From Zygnema cylindricum (lineage: Eukaryota > Streptophyta > Zygnematophyceae > Zygnematales > Zygnemataceae), in NCBI GenBank assembly GCA_037447655.1, contig JBBHKE010002620.1, positions 418,644 to 482,643 of the forward strand: a stretch of 64,000 nucleotides of DNA, in the 5' to 3' direction. Under the pieces are notes generated by a model. The model was not told the DNA's origin. It saw only the letters and a program-made list of their open reading frames with translations, and searched no databases. Each line of letters starts with the position of its first letter. Positions within the stretch are counted from its first letter, which is position 1. Shown one piece after another: positions 9,619 to 20,480 of this stretch. The position numbers and the translations under genes were made by a program.

Positions 9619-10809
9619 TTGAAATTTAAGTATTTGCTAGGTCTAGAGTTTGTAAATATAAAAGGCAAAAAGGGGACAGTGACAGCCTGCCTCTAACTCT
9701 TCACTCAAGTCCCCACACTTGTCGCAGTCACTGAAGACTTGAGGAGGAGTTGGATCCATGGATGCCTAGGCTGTCCAAAGAGGACAGGAAGGCAAATCTT
9801 GATAGAGTTATCTAAAAGAATTGACGGACCCAGGATTTGATCCTGGTACCTTTCTTCCGTCTAATTAGCCGTAAGCTTTAACCAATATGACTAGAGCCAG
9901 TGCTAGAGTACATTAGGTTTGACAGATATTTATATTGGTACACGTAGACTAGTTCGTATAACGGGAAATAGATACGCAATACATAGATACAGTTTTGTAT
10001 ACTACGAAGTACGATTTAATGTTTTTATGAAAGGGATACCGCGCATTTGTTTCGAACGCGAAACAAATATCGCGCGCGTATTTTCAACGACTAAAATTGT
10101 ATCCGGTTTGATCGGACGGCCACGATAGGTGCCGCGATCACGGAACATGTACTTTTGGCGTTTTTCATCCATCGCCACGTCATGTGACACGTGGCGCGAC
10201 AATGTTGGATTGCGGCGACTCCGGAGATTGCGGAAACAAATCCGGCTATGACACGTGTCGACAAATTGGCCATGTTGTACAATGGCCATACAAAAAGTAC
10301 ACCGGCACCTGTACTTTTCTGTACGACACAATAATTTGATTGGTGCCGTACTTCAGTAGATAGAGTTTTAGAGGGGGAATAGGACTTAGAAAATTTTGGG
10401 TAGATAGTTGTCTCTCCCAGAGAGCACCTTGTATAAATGGCAAACTTTGATCAGCCATAACTATCAATTTACTTGACCATTTTCAGGGATTCTTTTGCTG
10501 CGGACTCAGGGGAGTCCAGGCTACACAGGGGTGTAGTCGGTCAGAGTTTTTGTCTGCCAGGGTGGCTGCATTTATAAGGGAAATTCAAAGTGGGTGAATG
10601 TGTCCAAATCTCATATTCTAACTTTGCATTCTGTGGTGGAACTGAGCACACAAAAAGTGTTATTTCACAGGGGTGAATCTATATTGGGATTGTGACTGTC
10701 AAGGGGTTAGTCATTTTGGTTTATGTTAACTTGGAGTCGGCACTATCTAGATTAGCTTCTTTTGGATCTGCATACTCTGAAGGCCAATGGAGGTCTCAGA
10801 GTTTCAACA
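9619..10809 (+). mobile_element. nested LTR, direct orientation
   Basis: Starts TGTTGAAATTT and ends TTTCAACA. It is matched in reverse complement by 12452-13697. The 3' end is followed immediately by TGGACCCGAGACAG, which has the TGG start expected of a tRNA primer-binding site. Shared landmarks with the inverted copy are the ACTTGTCG(C/T)AGTCACTGAAG block, a GACGGACCCAGGA...TCCTGG hairpin, the GTACTTTTCTGTACGACA region, TATAAATGGCAAACTTTG, and TGGAGGTCTCAGAGTTTCAA. A TATA-like TTGTATAAATGG at about 10430 is a plausible promoter element. Confidence 0.75.
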
Positions 10810-12451
10810 TGGACCCGAGACAGTTGGCGGACCCTAACCGACCTGGTCGTAAGGAGATTCTAACTCTTCACAACATCCATGAGTTGAAGGTTAAGAAGGA
10901 GCTGGTGTAGCGGGTTTCCAGAACCGACCGAGCCCGGATTATACGCCCAGTGGGAGGAGTAGTGGAGATCATGAGTAGCTCGTCCGAGAGTGGCTCTCCC
11001 ATCTCAGCCCGAGAGCAACCGGAGAGGCCGTTTGCTACCCAACCGCAGTCTACCGTCTCTCAGGAAACTTCCACCAGTAGACCTTCTAGGGGCAGAGCAA
11101 CTTCTAGGGGCCGGACTAGGGAAGGGAGTAGCAAGCGGAAGTTACCCGAGCCTCAGAGAAATTTCCGGTTGAATCATCGAGACAACAAAGGTCGATTTGC
11201 TCTTTTAGCCAAAGAAGAGCCGCTCTTTCCTTCTGCATCAATATCCCCGAGTTCTATTTCTCCTTTCGAACCACTTGTCCGACCATCCGAAGGACTGTGG
11301 CGTTTAAGGCCTACGGACCCCGAGGTACCCGGTTTGGGGATTGCTGATCTCTCGGGTGTGGTGAGCAGCACCCAGAAATTGGTGGAGATCCTGCGATCGC
11401 AGGATAAGGCTAAGGCGGGGGCCGGACCCGTCGCAATAGATTGGGATGCTCTTGAAGAGGAAAGGAAGAGGGCATTGGAACAGGAGTTGGTCCTGATACG
11501 GGAAGCTAGACGGAGATCTGGGGGAATCCTTAGTGGACAGGTAGCTCCTCCTCGTAGAACAGTTCCTCCAGCGGAAGTACGACCTCTGGATCAGGCAACT
11601 CCTCCGGTCACAAGAGATACCAGGACATCACCAACACCGCGACCAGAATCTCCTCTTCAGCGGGAAGGGGAGGAAACAACGCGGCCTAACAAAGAGGGGT
11701 TGGGTGCAGATTTGTCGAGTAATCCGGTAGCTGCGGCTACAGATCTCCCTACATTTGTCCCAGTCGCGCGATCCTCTAAAGTGGAGGCCGTGGTGCAGCT
11801 ACAACCCGACCGGAGACTACACATCTCCCTTCGACTTACCACTCCTCCTCCATCACCACCTCACGACCCTTCCCCCTCGGAATCCATCTCTTCGCAGGAG
11901 CAGTCCGGGGGTCAACAGGTTCAGCTCGCCTACCCCACAAACCCGACGTCTACTCGCCTCCTCACAGACGGTCGCCATCCTCTAGTTCCGGAACTCCTCC
12001 TCCCGAAGGTTCTCAGAGGCGACCTAGGAAGCAGACTCGTTTCAGGAAACAGTCACCTTCTCCTCTTAGCTTCCAGTCATCACCCTCTCCATCGCCATCC
12101 ATTACCCGGGAACCTCGCCCTCGTCTTCACATACCATCAGAAGAGGAAGTTCTCCGGAAAGCACGTGCCTCTCCTGGATATAGAGGGGCAGACGACTATC
12201 CCATTTTTCCAAGGACCAAACCTTCCTCCGTGGGGGAGAGGACCACTGCTGGTACAACCGCCCTTCCCATCGGAGGAGGGACCAGTTCGGATCTCGAGGT
12301 AGCAGATCCTGGGGCAATCTCACCGGTTCAGTTTGTCAGCCCGACCGGACAAGCGTCACCAAGGTTCACCAATCTTACCGAAGAAGAAAGGAGAATGGGC
12401 GACGTTCGAATATTTACCGAGGAGAACTCGAGAATTGCTTTCTCTGATTTT
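10810..12451 (+). pseudogene. gag-like ORF of the nested LTR element
   Basis: ATG at 10809 opens MDPRQLADPNRPGRK. A TAG stop follows at 10908, and the same frame continues as a long Ser/Pro/Arg-rich protein (10950-12302, 450 aa). From about 11.9 kb another frame looks more protein-like (basic RRPRKQTRFRKQ then acidic SEEEVLRK), indicating a frameshift. No protease, RT or integrase is present before the inverted LTR at 12452. Interpreted as a disordered gag of a truncated or non-autonomous LTR element. The assignment rests on position behind an LTR and composition, not on a recognised domain. Confidence 0.5.
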
Positions 12452-13697
12452 GAACTTGAAACTCTGAGACCTCCATTGGCCCTCAGAGTATGCAGATCCA
12501 AAAGAAGCTAATCTAGATAGTGCCGACTCCAAGTTAATATAAACCCAAGTGACTGACCCCTTGACAGTCAGAACCCCAATAAGATTCACCCCTGTGAAAT
12601 AACACTTTCTGTGTGCTCAGTTCCACCACAGAATGCAAAGTTAGAATATGAGATTTGGACACATTCACCCACTTTGACTTTCCCTTAGAAATACAGCCAC
12701 CCTGGCAGACAAAAACTCTGACCGACTACACCCCTGTGTAGCCTAGACTCCCCTGAGTCCGCAGCAAAAAGAATCACTGAAAATGGTCAAGTAAATTAAT
12801 AGTTATGGCTGGCCAAAGTTTGCCATTTATACAGGGTGCTCTCTGGGAGAGGCAGCTGCCTACCCAAAATTTTCTAAGTCCTATACCCTCTCTAAAACTC
12901 TATCTACTGAAGTACGGCACCAATCAAATTACTGTGTCGTAAAGAAAAGTACAGGTGCCAGTGTACTTTCTGTACGGCCATTGTACGACATGGCCAAAAT
13001 GTCGACACGTGTCAAATCAGGATTAGTTCATGTAATCTCCGGAATTCCCGTAGTCCAATGTTATCACGCCACGTGTCACATGACGTGACAAAGACCGAAA
13101 AACGCCAAAAATGCCTTTTCCGTGATCGTGGCGCCTATCGTGGCCGTCCGATCAAGACCGGCTATAATCGTAGCCGCTGAAATTCGACGCGCGGTATTTG
13201 TTTCGCTATCAAAACAAATGCGCGGTATTTGTTTCGCTGTCGAAACAAATGCGCGGTATTTGTTTCGCTATCGAAACAAATGCGCGGTATCCGTTCTGCC
13301 CCCATTCCGTACTTCGTACTAAATTAAACTGTATATATGTACTAAGTATCTATTAGCCGTTAAACGGATTAATCTACATATAACGATTTATATATTTGTC
13401 AAACCCTATATATCGTAATATCTGTTCTAGGCATAACGGCTAGAGCTAACGGCTAACACGGATTGACGGACGGTAGGTACCAGGATCAATTCCTGGGTCC
13501 GTCAACTAACTTTTGGTAAGACTACATAATTTACCCCTTGTCTTCTCTAGAGAGCCTAGGCAGCCATGGCTCTAGCTCCCTATCCAGCCTTCAGTGACTA
13601 CGACAAGTATGGGGGCTTGGAAAAGGGAGTTAGAGGCAGACCGCCTCAGCTCTTTTTCTATCCTAATACAGACCTATAAAATACTCAAATATCAACA
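12452..13697 (-). mobile_element. nested LTR, inverted orientation
   Basis: Reverse complement of 9619-10809, from TTGAAACTCTGAGACC at its left to AAATATCAACA at its right. It contains an extra minisatellite (three 31-bp units of GCGCGGTATTTGTTTCGCT at 13189-13281) that the direct LTR has only once. Divergence from the direct LTR is substantial (roughly 20% by eye). No convincing target duplication flanks the pair at 9618 and 13698. Confidence 0.75.
13189..13281. repeat. 31-bp minisatellite, three units
   Basis: Three consecutive units of GCGCGGTATTTGTTTCGCT followed by (A/G)TC(A/G)AAACAAAT, with a partial fourth. Each contains the self-complementary pair TTTGTTTCG / CGAAACAAA and can form a short hairpin. 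Located inside the inverted nested LTR. Confidence 0.85.
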
Positions 13698-15180
13698 GAA
13701 CTGCTGTGGAAATCCTTCACTCAGTCCGAAATCAACAAATACAGGGGAGGGGCCATTCCAGCAGATTTTGAAACAACCCTGTTTCCGATGATGGTAAAGT
13801 ATTTAGCCGGAGGAGGTTTGGTTGATTATAAGGAGGGTCAACCTTTGTTGATGGCTCCTAGTATCAAAATATCGGATCCAGCTCTGGACGCCGAGGCTCT
13901 TCAGGTAGCAGCCGACCTGGCTGCCGCAGCAGCAACTCCTCTCACTCCTACTTTCACCATGGATATGAAACTTCAGGACCAAGGCAGGGCCTATGTGAAC
14001 CACCTGCAGGCTGTACAGGCAGCCGAAGCGGCCACCCGGATGGTTGCCAATCCTAATCCCTGTACCACTCTTCTGGACGCTTGGAGACTTCTTTACACAG
14101 AAAGGAACGAAATTGCCATCAAGGAGTTCAGAGACTTCCGCTGTTTGAAGAATGAAACTCCCCAGACGTTGTTCAACCGCCTCTCCAACCTCTTCTAGAA
14201 GACCAAACTGTCCACCATCGATACACCGGCTATGGCCACCAAATATTATGTCGCTGTTCGGAATTCCTTCGGGCCAACAGGACAGGCAGCTCTGGACAAT
14301 TGGAGTGCCAGTCAGGCTATACACGACCAGAATCCCACAGCTAAAGAAATTTCATTGGCTGCTATGAAATTGTATGATCATTTTGTTCATAGCGAGGCAC
14401 GAGAAAAGGCTGTTACCGGAAAATCAAGAGCCAACTTTGCAGGTTTCGCCGGGGAAACATCGCTCAGTCACGACGAACAGACAAAATTGCAAGCTTTTCG
14501 GAAGCTTAAGGGGAAACAGGAAGCAGATGCCCGACCAAAACCTGCAATGGGGGCAGATGAAAAAGTTTTTCTTTACGACTGCCTAAACTGTAACCAACCC
14601 GGTCACGGATAGAAAAGGTGCCCCCGAAAGCTCAACCCAGATCTCGCCATCAAGCAGAAGGAGTTTGAAAGAGAGCGTGCAGAAAGAACCAGGAAGCAGC
14701 AAGAACGTAAGCAAGGAGGCGGAGGAGTAGACTACGCTCTAAAACCGCTAAGATGTCTCAATCCCAGTTGAGACAAATCTGACTTCCGAAATTTGATGAC
14801 GCTCAAATCTCTAATGAGCTAAGGGGGAAATATACTACTGAGGGGTCGAAATGTGAAGCTTGTGGGTTCATGGGGCACAAAGAAGGGCAATGCTTTCGGA
14901 AGAATAGGGTTCCAAAGGAAATGATGCAATATGTTTTGTTCACAGGTGAAGGGGAAACTGCCGTTTATCCTCTACCGTTGCAACTTTTGTATCCCTGGGG
15001 ACGTCAATCTCCAAATGAACCGGGACCCAGCAGACTGACACCGGAACATATCATTCAGCAACAAAGCACCCAGTTGGCCGCTTTGGCAACAGAACTGGAT
15101 GCTCTCCGACTGAGATCCCCTGCCCGCATTTCTCAACCTCTTACACCGGCTCAGAAATTGCAGAAGCAAAAATAAGAACT
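13698..15180 (+). pseudogene. gypsy gag, capsid-like part and two zinc knuckles
   Basis: The frame at 13788-14198 (MMVKYLAGGGLVDYKEGQP) and, after a TAG at about 14196, 14199-14612 encode a helical, Ala-rich gag. NETPQTLFNRLSNL resembles the gypsy capsid C-terminal segment. CLNCNQPGHG then forms the first CCHC knuckle, interrupted by TAG at 14610 and resuming KRCPRKL. A second knuckle, CEACGFMGHKEGQC, lies at about 14851-14892. Zinc knuckles bind the element RNA during packaging. The left part of this gag is at 9194-9618. Several stops make it non-functional. Confidence 0.8.
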
Positions 15181-15217
15181 GCTACAAAAGTAAGCGGAGC
15201 TAGAACAGCATACCACG

Positions 15218-16503
15218 GTGGATGGAGATGATGATGACCTAATGGGCCGGGATATGGAGCCTCTAAAGGCTCATCATGCTCGGACATTTCTGTCCGGAGC
15301 CTGGAACGTTGGTGTAGGGGACAGTCGAAGACAACTGCGCTCTACAACGTCTTCCCAAAGGAAAGACAAACAACCGATGGAACAAAAGGACCACAGCTGC
15401 AAAACCACCGGTCCCTTATCCTTCACACCGCGAGCAGTCCGTCTGAACAGTAACATTGTACTGGGACTCAAGCCAACTCAGCCGCCTCCCCCATCTCCAA
15501 AGAAACTTCCTCCTGGTTTCGAAAATTTTAAGTCTCCCCAGCCTGCAAAAGATCCTTCAACCCCCGAAACAGATCAAGAATGGTTCGAAAGATACTTGGC
15601 CGAAAGACCATCCACGGATCCGCCAAAGACACCTCCAACAGCAAATTCTGACACAGAAAGTGAGGAAGAAGGGGGGGGGAGACAGGAGAAATCGGAGGAC
15701 AAGGACTCACCAATTTCATCGCCCAAAGCTCAACCTCCTTCCTCCAAACCGACAGTCATGCTAGTGCAGCACTTGATGCCCTACGCCCTGACGCACGTCA
15801 AGACTCTAGCTTCCTCCCACAATCTGCCCGAAGAAACCCTCATTCAGGCACTGGGGGAAGAGATTCATACCAGGAGGGAAAGGGTCGCGTTGGTAGAACC
15901 ACCCAAGACAGTCTTCTTGTCGGCGGAACCAAAAACTTCTATGGCGGATAGAGATTATAAGGCCCTGTCAGTGGCTCTTATTCTAAACAGAACGGGTAAT
16001 TTTAAACTTAATGGATACGGCGAGTACCAGGATGCAGTGGTGGATACCGGAGCTCTCCCTAATCTCATCACCACCTCAGCATTACAACAAATGCCCGAGG
16101 AACTCCGGCCAGAAATCAGCCCCAGCGACATATGCCTGAGTACGGTCAGCAGTGGGAGCCAACCAGTATATGGTATCATAAAAGCCATGGAATCGAATTT
16201 GCGGATGACGCAGGCCAGCAAGTTCAAATTCAATTCCCCTTCCTAGTGGTGGAAGGTAAACAATTCGAAATTTTGTTGGGAATGGCCACGTGGACGAGAT
16301 TGAACATGGAATTGAGCATATGGAAGGAACAAATCACAGTCTCAGACCTGGAGGATCTGGAGGGTACCAAAGTGGTGGTCCCCTTGGAGTTATGGAACCG
16401 AGGAAAAACAGTTGTTCCGGTGTCTGGTTGTTATCCCGTATACTCTACCTCAACCCCTTTGGAGCTGTTCGACCACTCCCCCGATATCGCCAATTCCATC
16501 TAG
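15218..16503 (+). pseudogene. gypsy linker and aspartic protease
   Basis: The ORF at 15218-16246 has a long Ser/Pro/Glu-rich linker and then the protease start (AVVDTGALPNLIT), with the catalytic Asp in D-T-G-A. The following flap region, STVSSGSQPVYG, shifts frame. The C-terminal half (FPFLVVEGKQFEILLGMATW) continues in the frame of 16132-16503, including the LLG motif typical of retroviral-type proteases. One frameshift near 16150-16200 separates the halves. The protease cleaves the gag-pol polyprotein. It lies directly upstream of the methyltransferase. Confidence 0.82.
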
Positions 16504-16557
16504 CAATTCCCTATTTCCAAGCGGTGGGAAAGCGAGTACCGAAATCGATTAAGACAG

Positions 16558-17850
16558 ATGGCCACACTTCGTCGGGAAGTGGACAGGAGCTTTGCTGCAA
16601 TATCATCCGTAACAGCAAAGGTTCCACGGTCACAACTTCCAACGGTTCCTAACAAAGGGAAAGACTTCAATCAACAGGTGGTGTCACTAGAAGTCCCGCC
16701 ATCAGGACTCAGGATTCTATCACTATTTTCCGCCATTAGCTCCGATCTGGAGGCCGTCCTCAAAACTGGATACCAAGTAGAAGCTTTCTCAGCAGTCGAG
16801 ATTGATCCGGACGCCCGTGCAGTCAGTGAGTACCGACTGCAACAGTTACATCAACTTTACCCACAACAACTACCGGTGTCCGCCATGTCTAACTCTCACC
16901 GTATGCTTCCCCAAAATGTGGACAATATCACCAATTCACATTTGGAAAAGCTTGGAAGGGTGGACATGGTAATCGCTGGATGGCCGTGCCACGGGTATTC
17001 GTTAGCAGGACAGGGCAGGGGACACCAAGATGTCTGCAGCAAAATATTCTTCCAGATGACGCGACTAATAACAAAGATACAGGAACGCCAGGACAAGCCC
17101 GTGGGGTACGTCTTGGAAAATGTTCACCCAACCGATGATAAAAGAAAACAGGTGGTAAACAGCTGGAACCAAGTGACCAACGTTCTGGGAACTCCAATAG
17201 TTTTTGATGCAGCTCAGGTCGGATCAAGAGCCCACCGAGTTCGGGCTTATTGGACCAACTTGGTTCCTCTTCACATCCTCCAAAAGCTGTAAAAACCCAG
17301 GTTCCGGATCCCATAGTTTTTGATGCAGCTCAGGTCGGATCAAGAGCCCACCGAGTTCGGGCTTATTGGACCAACTTGGTTCCTCTTCACATCCTCCAAA
17401 AGCTGTTAAAAACCCAGGTTTCGGATCCCAACATCACAGTTCAACAGATTCTCGGACCAGAACGCATGGCCACTCCAATGACCCAAGCCGACAAAGCACC
17501 TTTTTTCTGTTGCAATAAACCCGGATCTCCAAGGAAGGCCCTACGAACCCTGGTATCGTTTCCAAACAGCCACGCTTACCAAGAGGGCGCACAGGGAATG
17601 ATCTTTGACAGTACAACCGCCACATGGACAGCACCAAATATTGCAGAATGGGAACAAGCAATGGGATTTCAACAGGGAACCACAGCTGCGCCAGGGGTCT
17701 CGGCATCACGAAGGTGCAGTTTAATCGGACAAAGTATGGATTTAAATGCAATTTCCTGGGTGCTGAAACATTCTCTTGCATTCTCAAGCTTTCAGTCTCC
17801 ACAATCACGGACAACATACCTTCAAGCCCCACAATTGTTGGCCATGCAAG
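16558..17850 (+). pseudogene. C5-cytosine DNA methyltransferase domain inside the gypsy polyprotein
   Basis: The first frame (16558-17292, 244 aa) shows ordered C5-methyltransferase motifs: motif I-like ILSLFSAISSDLEAVL (residues 53-68), VEIDPDARA (80-88), motif IV GWPCHGYSLAG with the catalytic Cys144, motif VI YVLENV with Glu187, and motif VIII FDAAQVGSRAHRVRAYW (216-232). After a tandem duplication and frameshift the second frame adds FQQG and MGF-containing IAEWEQAMGF with SLIGQSMDLNAISWVL, matching the target-recognition end and motifs IX-X. The AHRxRxYWxNL pattern resembles the DNMT3/DRM branch. The glycines normal in motif I (FSGxGG) are replaced by Ala and Ser. The domain sits between protease and RT. 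Such enzymes methylate cytosine C5 using S-adenosylmethionine; this copy is broken. Confidence 0.85.
17197..17429 (+). repeat. 116-bp tandem duplication in the methyltransferase
   Basis: 17197-17312 is repeated at 17313-17429 almost exactly, with one extra T in the second copy near 17405. The unit encodes motif VIII. As 116 is not a multiple of three, the duplication shifts frame and creates the TAA ending the first ORF at 17292. The near identity shows that this break is recent. Confidence 0.92.
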
Positions 17851-18079
17851 CGACTCTAAAGCTTGATGGGGGGAGAGAGACAAGGAGGGAAAAATTCAAA
17901 TTCACCAAATTACATTTAAATAGAATACCAAACCCTGGAACTTCCTCAGTAGGGGGGAGCGATAGCACACTGGACCCAGGAGTTTCCTCAGTGGGGGGGA
18001 ACGGAGGCTCAAAACAGGACAGCTTAGGGGAAGTTGCCAGCAGCAGCGTTTTAACAGCCGAACAAGGGACAGATCCACA

Positions 18080-18930
18080 AGTAGAGCTGAACTTCGACAT
18101 CTCCCTCTTGGGGAGGCCACCGGAAACATGGGCGGCAGTAGAACCTGGGAAGATGGACTGGACTCTAGGTGAAAAGCTAGACCCACAGCAGAAGGCCCGG
18201 CTCTCCAAGCTGTTAGAAGAGAACCGGCAGGCGTTCGCCTGGTCTGACATAGATGTAGGGATCTATAGGGGGACCCCTTTTCGGATTGACCTGATCGATG
18301 AGACGGCAACTGTTTGGCAGAAACAGTACCCTCTCAGTTTTAAGGAGAAGGAGTTCATCACTTCAAAGGTGCAGACTTTGGTGGACGCAGGGCTGGTTCA
18401 GGAGAGTACAGGGCTACATGGGTTTGCTTCACCAACCGTACTCCTGCCAAAGAAAGACTCCTCCGGAAAAACGGTAGCTTTCCGGATGTGTGGGGACTAC
18501 CGGATGCTCAACGCGGCAACTGTCTCCGACCATTATCCTATGCCTACCCCGGAAGAGATCTTCGACTCTCTTGCTGGGGCCACCATCTACTCCACGTTGG
18601 ACATGAAGAATGGATTTCACCAGATTGCAATGGAGCCGAAGCACCGGGAGAGGACCGCTTTTTGGGCAGGATCCAGGCTGTATGAATGGCTATACATGCC
18701 CTTCTGGCCTCAAAAATGCACCTGCCAAATTCCAACGGGCCATGGACGAGGCTCTCCGGGGAATTGACTTCGCCCGATGCTACATAGACAATGTAATCAT
18801 CTTCTCCAAGACATTCGAGGAACACTTGGAGCATATACAGATTGTTCTCCGGGCGCTCCAAGCAGCAGGCTTGAAGTGTCACCGGGAAGGGCATCTTTGG
18901 GGTGCAGAAAATAATTTATTTAGGTCATGA
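18080..18930 (+). pseudogene. gypsy reverse transcriptase
   Basis: Typical Ty3/gypsy RT order: LSKLLEENRQAFAWS, ATVWQKQYPLSFKEKEF, GLVQESTGLHGFASPTVLLPKKD, FRMCGDYRMLNAATV, YSTLDMKNGFHQIAM, then a frameshift at about 18700 into NAPAKFQRAMDEAL and CYIDNVIIFS. The catalytic Y-x-D-D box reads YIDN: the second Asp (about 18790) is Asn, which would abolish polymerisation. The RT follows the methyltransferase with about 200 bp of Ser/Gly-rich linker containing a repeated GTSSVGG-like module. Confidence 0.9.
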
Positions 18931-19740
18931 GGTGACTCCCGGTGCAGTGGGTCCCCACATGGTTAAGGTGGCAGCCCTAGACGCTCTCCCACCTCCGCAA
19001 GACATTTCAGCTCTTCGTACTTTCCTGGGCCTTGCCAACTATTACCGGCGGTTTATTCCTGAATTCAGTAGCGACGCTCAGCCATTGAATCAATTGTTGC
19101 GAAAGGACCAGGAGTGGCAGTGGAAAGAAGAACAGCAGATAGCGTTCCAATTCCTGAAGGATTCCCTCAAACAGCATCCGGTGCTCCGGATGCCCGATCA
19201 CCAGCGGCCTTTTCTCCTTTACACAGATTGGAGCAGGTTCGGATTAGGAGCAGTTTTGGCTCAATTGGACGATGCCGGGGCTGAGTATGTAGTGGCCTAC
19301 GCAAGCCGGAGTAATAACAGAGCCGAGGGTAATTACAGCAGTTACCATGGGGAATTACTTGCCGCGGTGTGGGCCATCCAGCACTTCAAGCCTTACCTCT
19401 ATGGAGTACACTTCACCCTTATTACGGATCACCAGCCCCTTAAATGGATCATGGAGAACAGTAAGTTGACTAGAAAATTAACCAGATGGGTTCTATGATT
19501 TCAGCATTATCCATAGAGCCGGGGAGATTCATGGGAACGCCGACGGACTCAGCAGGAATCCGGACCCGTCCACCAAGGACTCTACTGGGGCGCGTCACGA
19601 TGAGGACCCTGAGCTCAGCCTGGGACTTATCCGGGCTTCTTTTGCTTTTATTTGGCTTCCTCGGGATGAAGGAGAACTATCAACTTTTGCTGCAGATGTT
19701 GAAGGGCATGCCCCCATTGGAGCCGGCCGGAAGGATATAT
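18880..19740 (+). pseudogene. gypsy RT connection and RNase H
   Basis: The frame at 18902-19498 encodes the RT thumb/connection (LRTFLGLANYYRRFIPEFS) and RNase H: PFLLYTDWSRFGLGAVLAQ with the first acidic residue, VVAYASRSNN, YSSYHGELLAAVWAI with the catalytic Glu, ITDHQPLKWI with the third Asp. A frameshift at about 19490 separates it from the linker to integrase. RNase H residues appear intact. It degrades template RNA during minus-strand synthesis. Confidence 0.88.
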
Positions 19741-20480
19741 TGAATGACACCGATTCCCTCCAGTCTATCCAAAAGGGCTCTCCTCTACCCCACCTTGCCG
19801 GAAGTCAATTGTCCCGTGTTCAGAACCGAATGGCGGCTTATGAATGGGACCGAGGCATTCTTCTCCGGAAATGGGCCGATGGGACAAGGAAAGTGGTTCC
19901 TCCTCCGGCAGATCGAGAAATGCTCATTGTTCGGCTTCACCAGCAATGCGGGCACTTCGGACAGAAACGAACTACCTCGCTGGTCACAGGGTCGTATTGG
20001 TGGCATGGGTTGCGGACCTAGGTCAATCGTGTGGTGTAGACGTGCCCTTCCTGTGATCGGGTGAAAGCTGCTTTTGACAAAAAGGGTGGGATTGAACTTC
20101 ACTCCCTGCCCATTCGGAGGATGTTTTACAGATGGTCACTGGATCTATTGGGACCACTTCCCACTAGCCGAAGGGGGAACCGTTTTGTTCAGGTCATGAT
20201 TGAACACTTCTCTAAATGGATTGAATTGGTGGTTCTTCCCCGAAAGGAGTCCAAAGCGATCGCAGACGCATTTTTGCAGAGAATTTTGTCTCAATATCTC
20301 TCCACTCCTATAGCCCTTACTTCATTCTTTTCGGCAGACATCCCATCCTACCCGGGGCTGCATCGGCTCAGGCGGTTGTGCTTCCGGAGATGAACAACCG
20401 GGGGACTGTCGAGAAACTGATTGCCGACAGGGCTAAGGTCTTTCAGCGCGAAATACCTCTGGCCATGGGCAACTTACAGG
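19740..20480 (+). pseudogene. gypsy integrase with core deletion
   Basis: Integrase N-terminal zinc-binding residues are visible: LHQQCGHFGQKRT for the His pair and TCPSC for the Cys pair, with two in-frame stops between them near 20020. The core begins WSLDLLGPLP (first catalytic Asp), FSKWIELV and ESKAIADAF. It then jumps at about 20300 into the C-terminal core motif FGRHPILPG in another frame. The middle of the core, with the second Asp and the Glu of the DDE triad, is missing. The enzyme cannot be active. Confidence 0.85.

Noticed and set aside
15274-15719. Minus-strand ORFs antisense to the gypsy gag/protease linker
   Set aside because: Shadows of the plus-strand retroelement frames without domain content.
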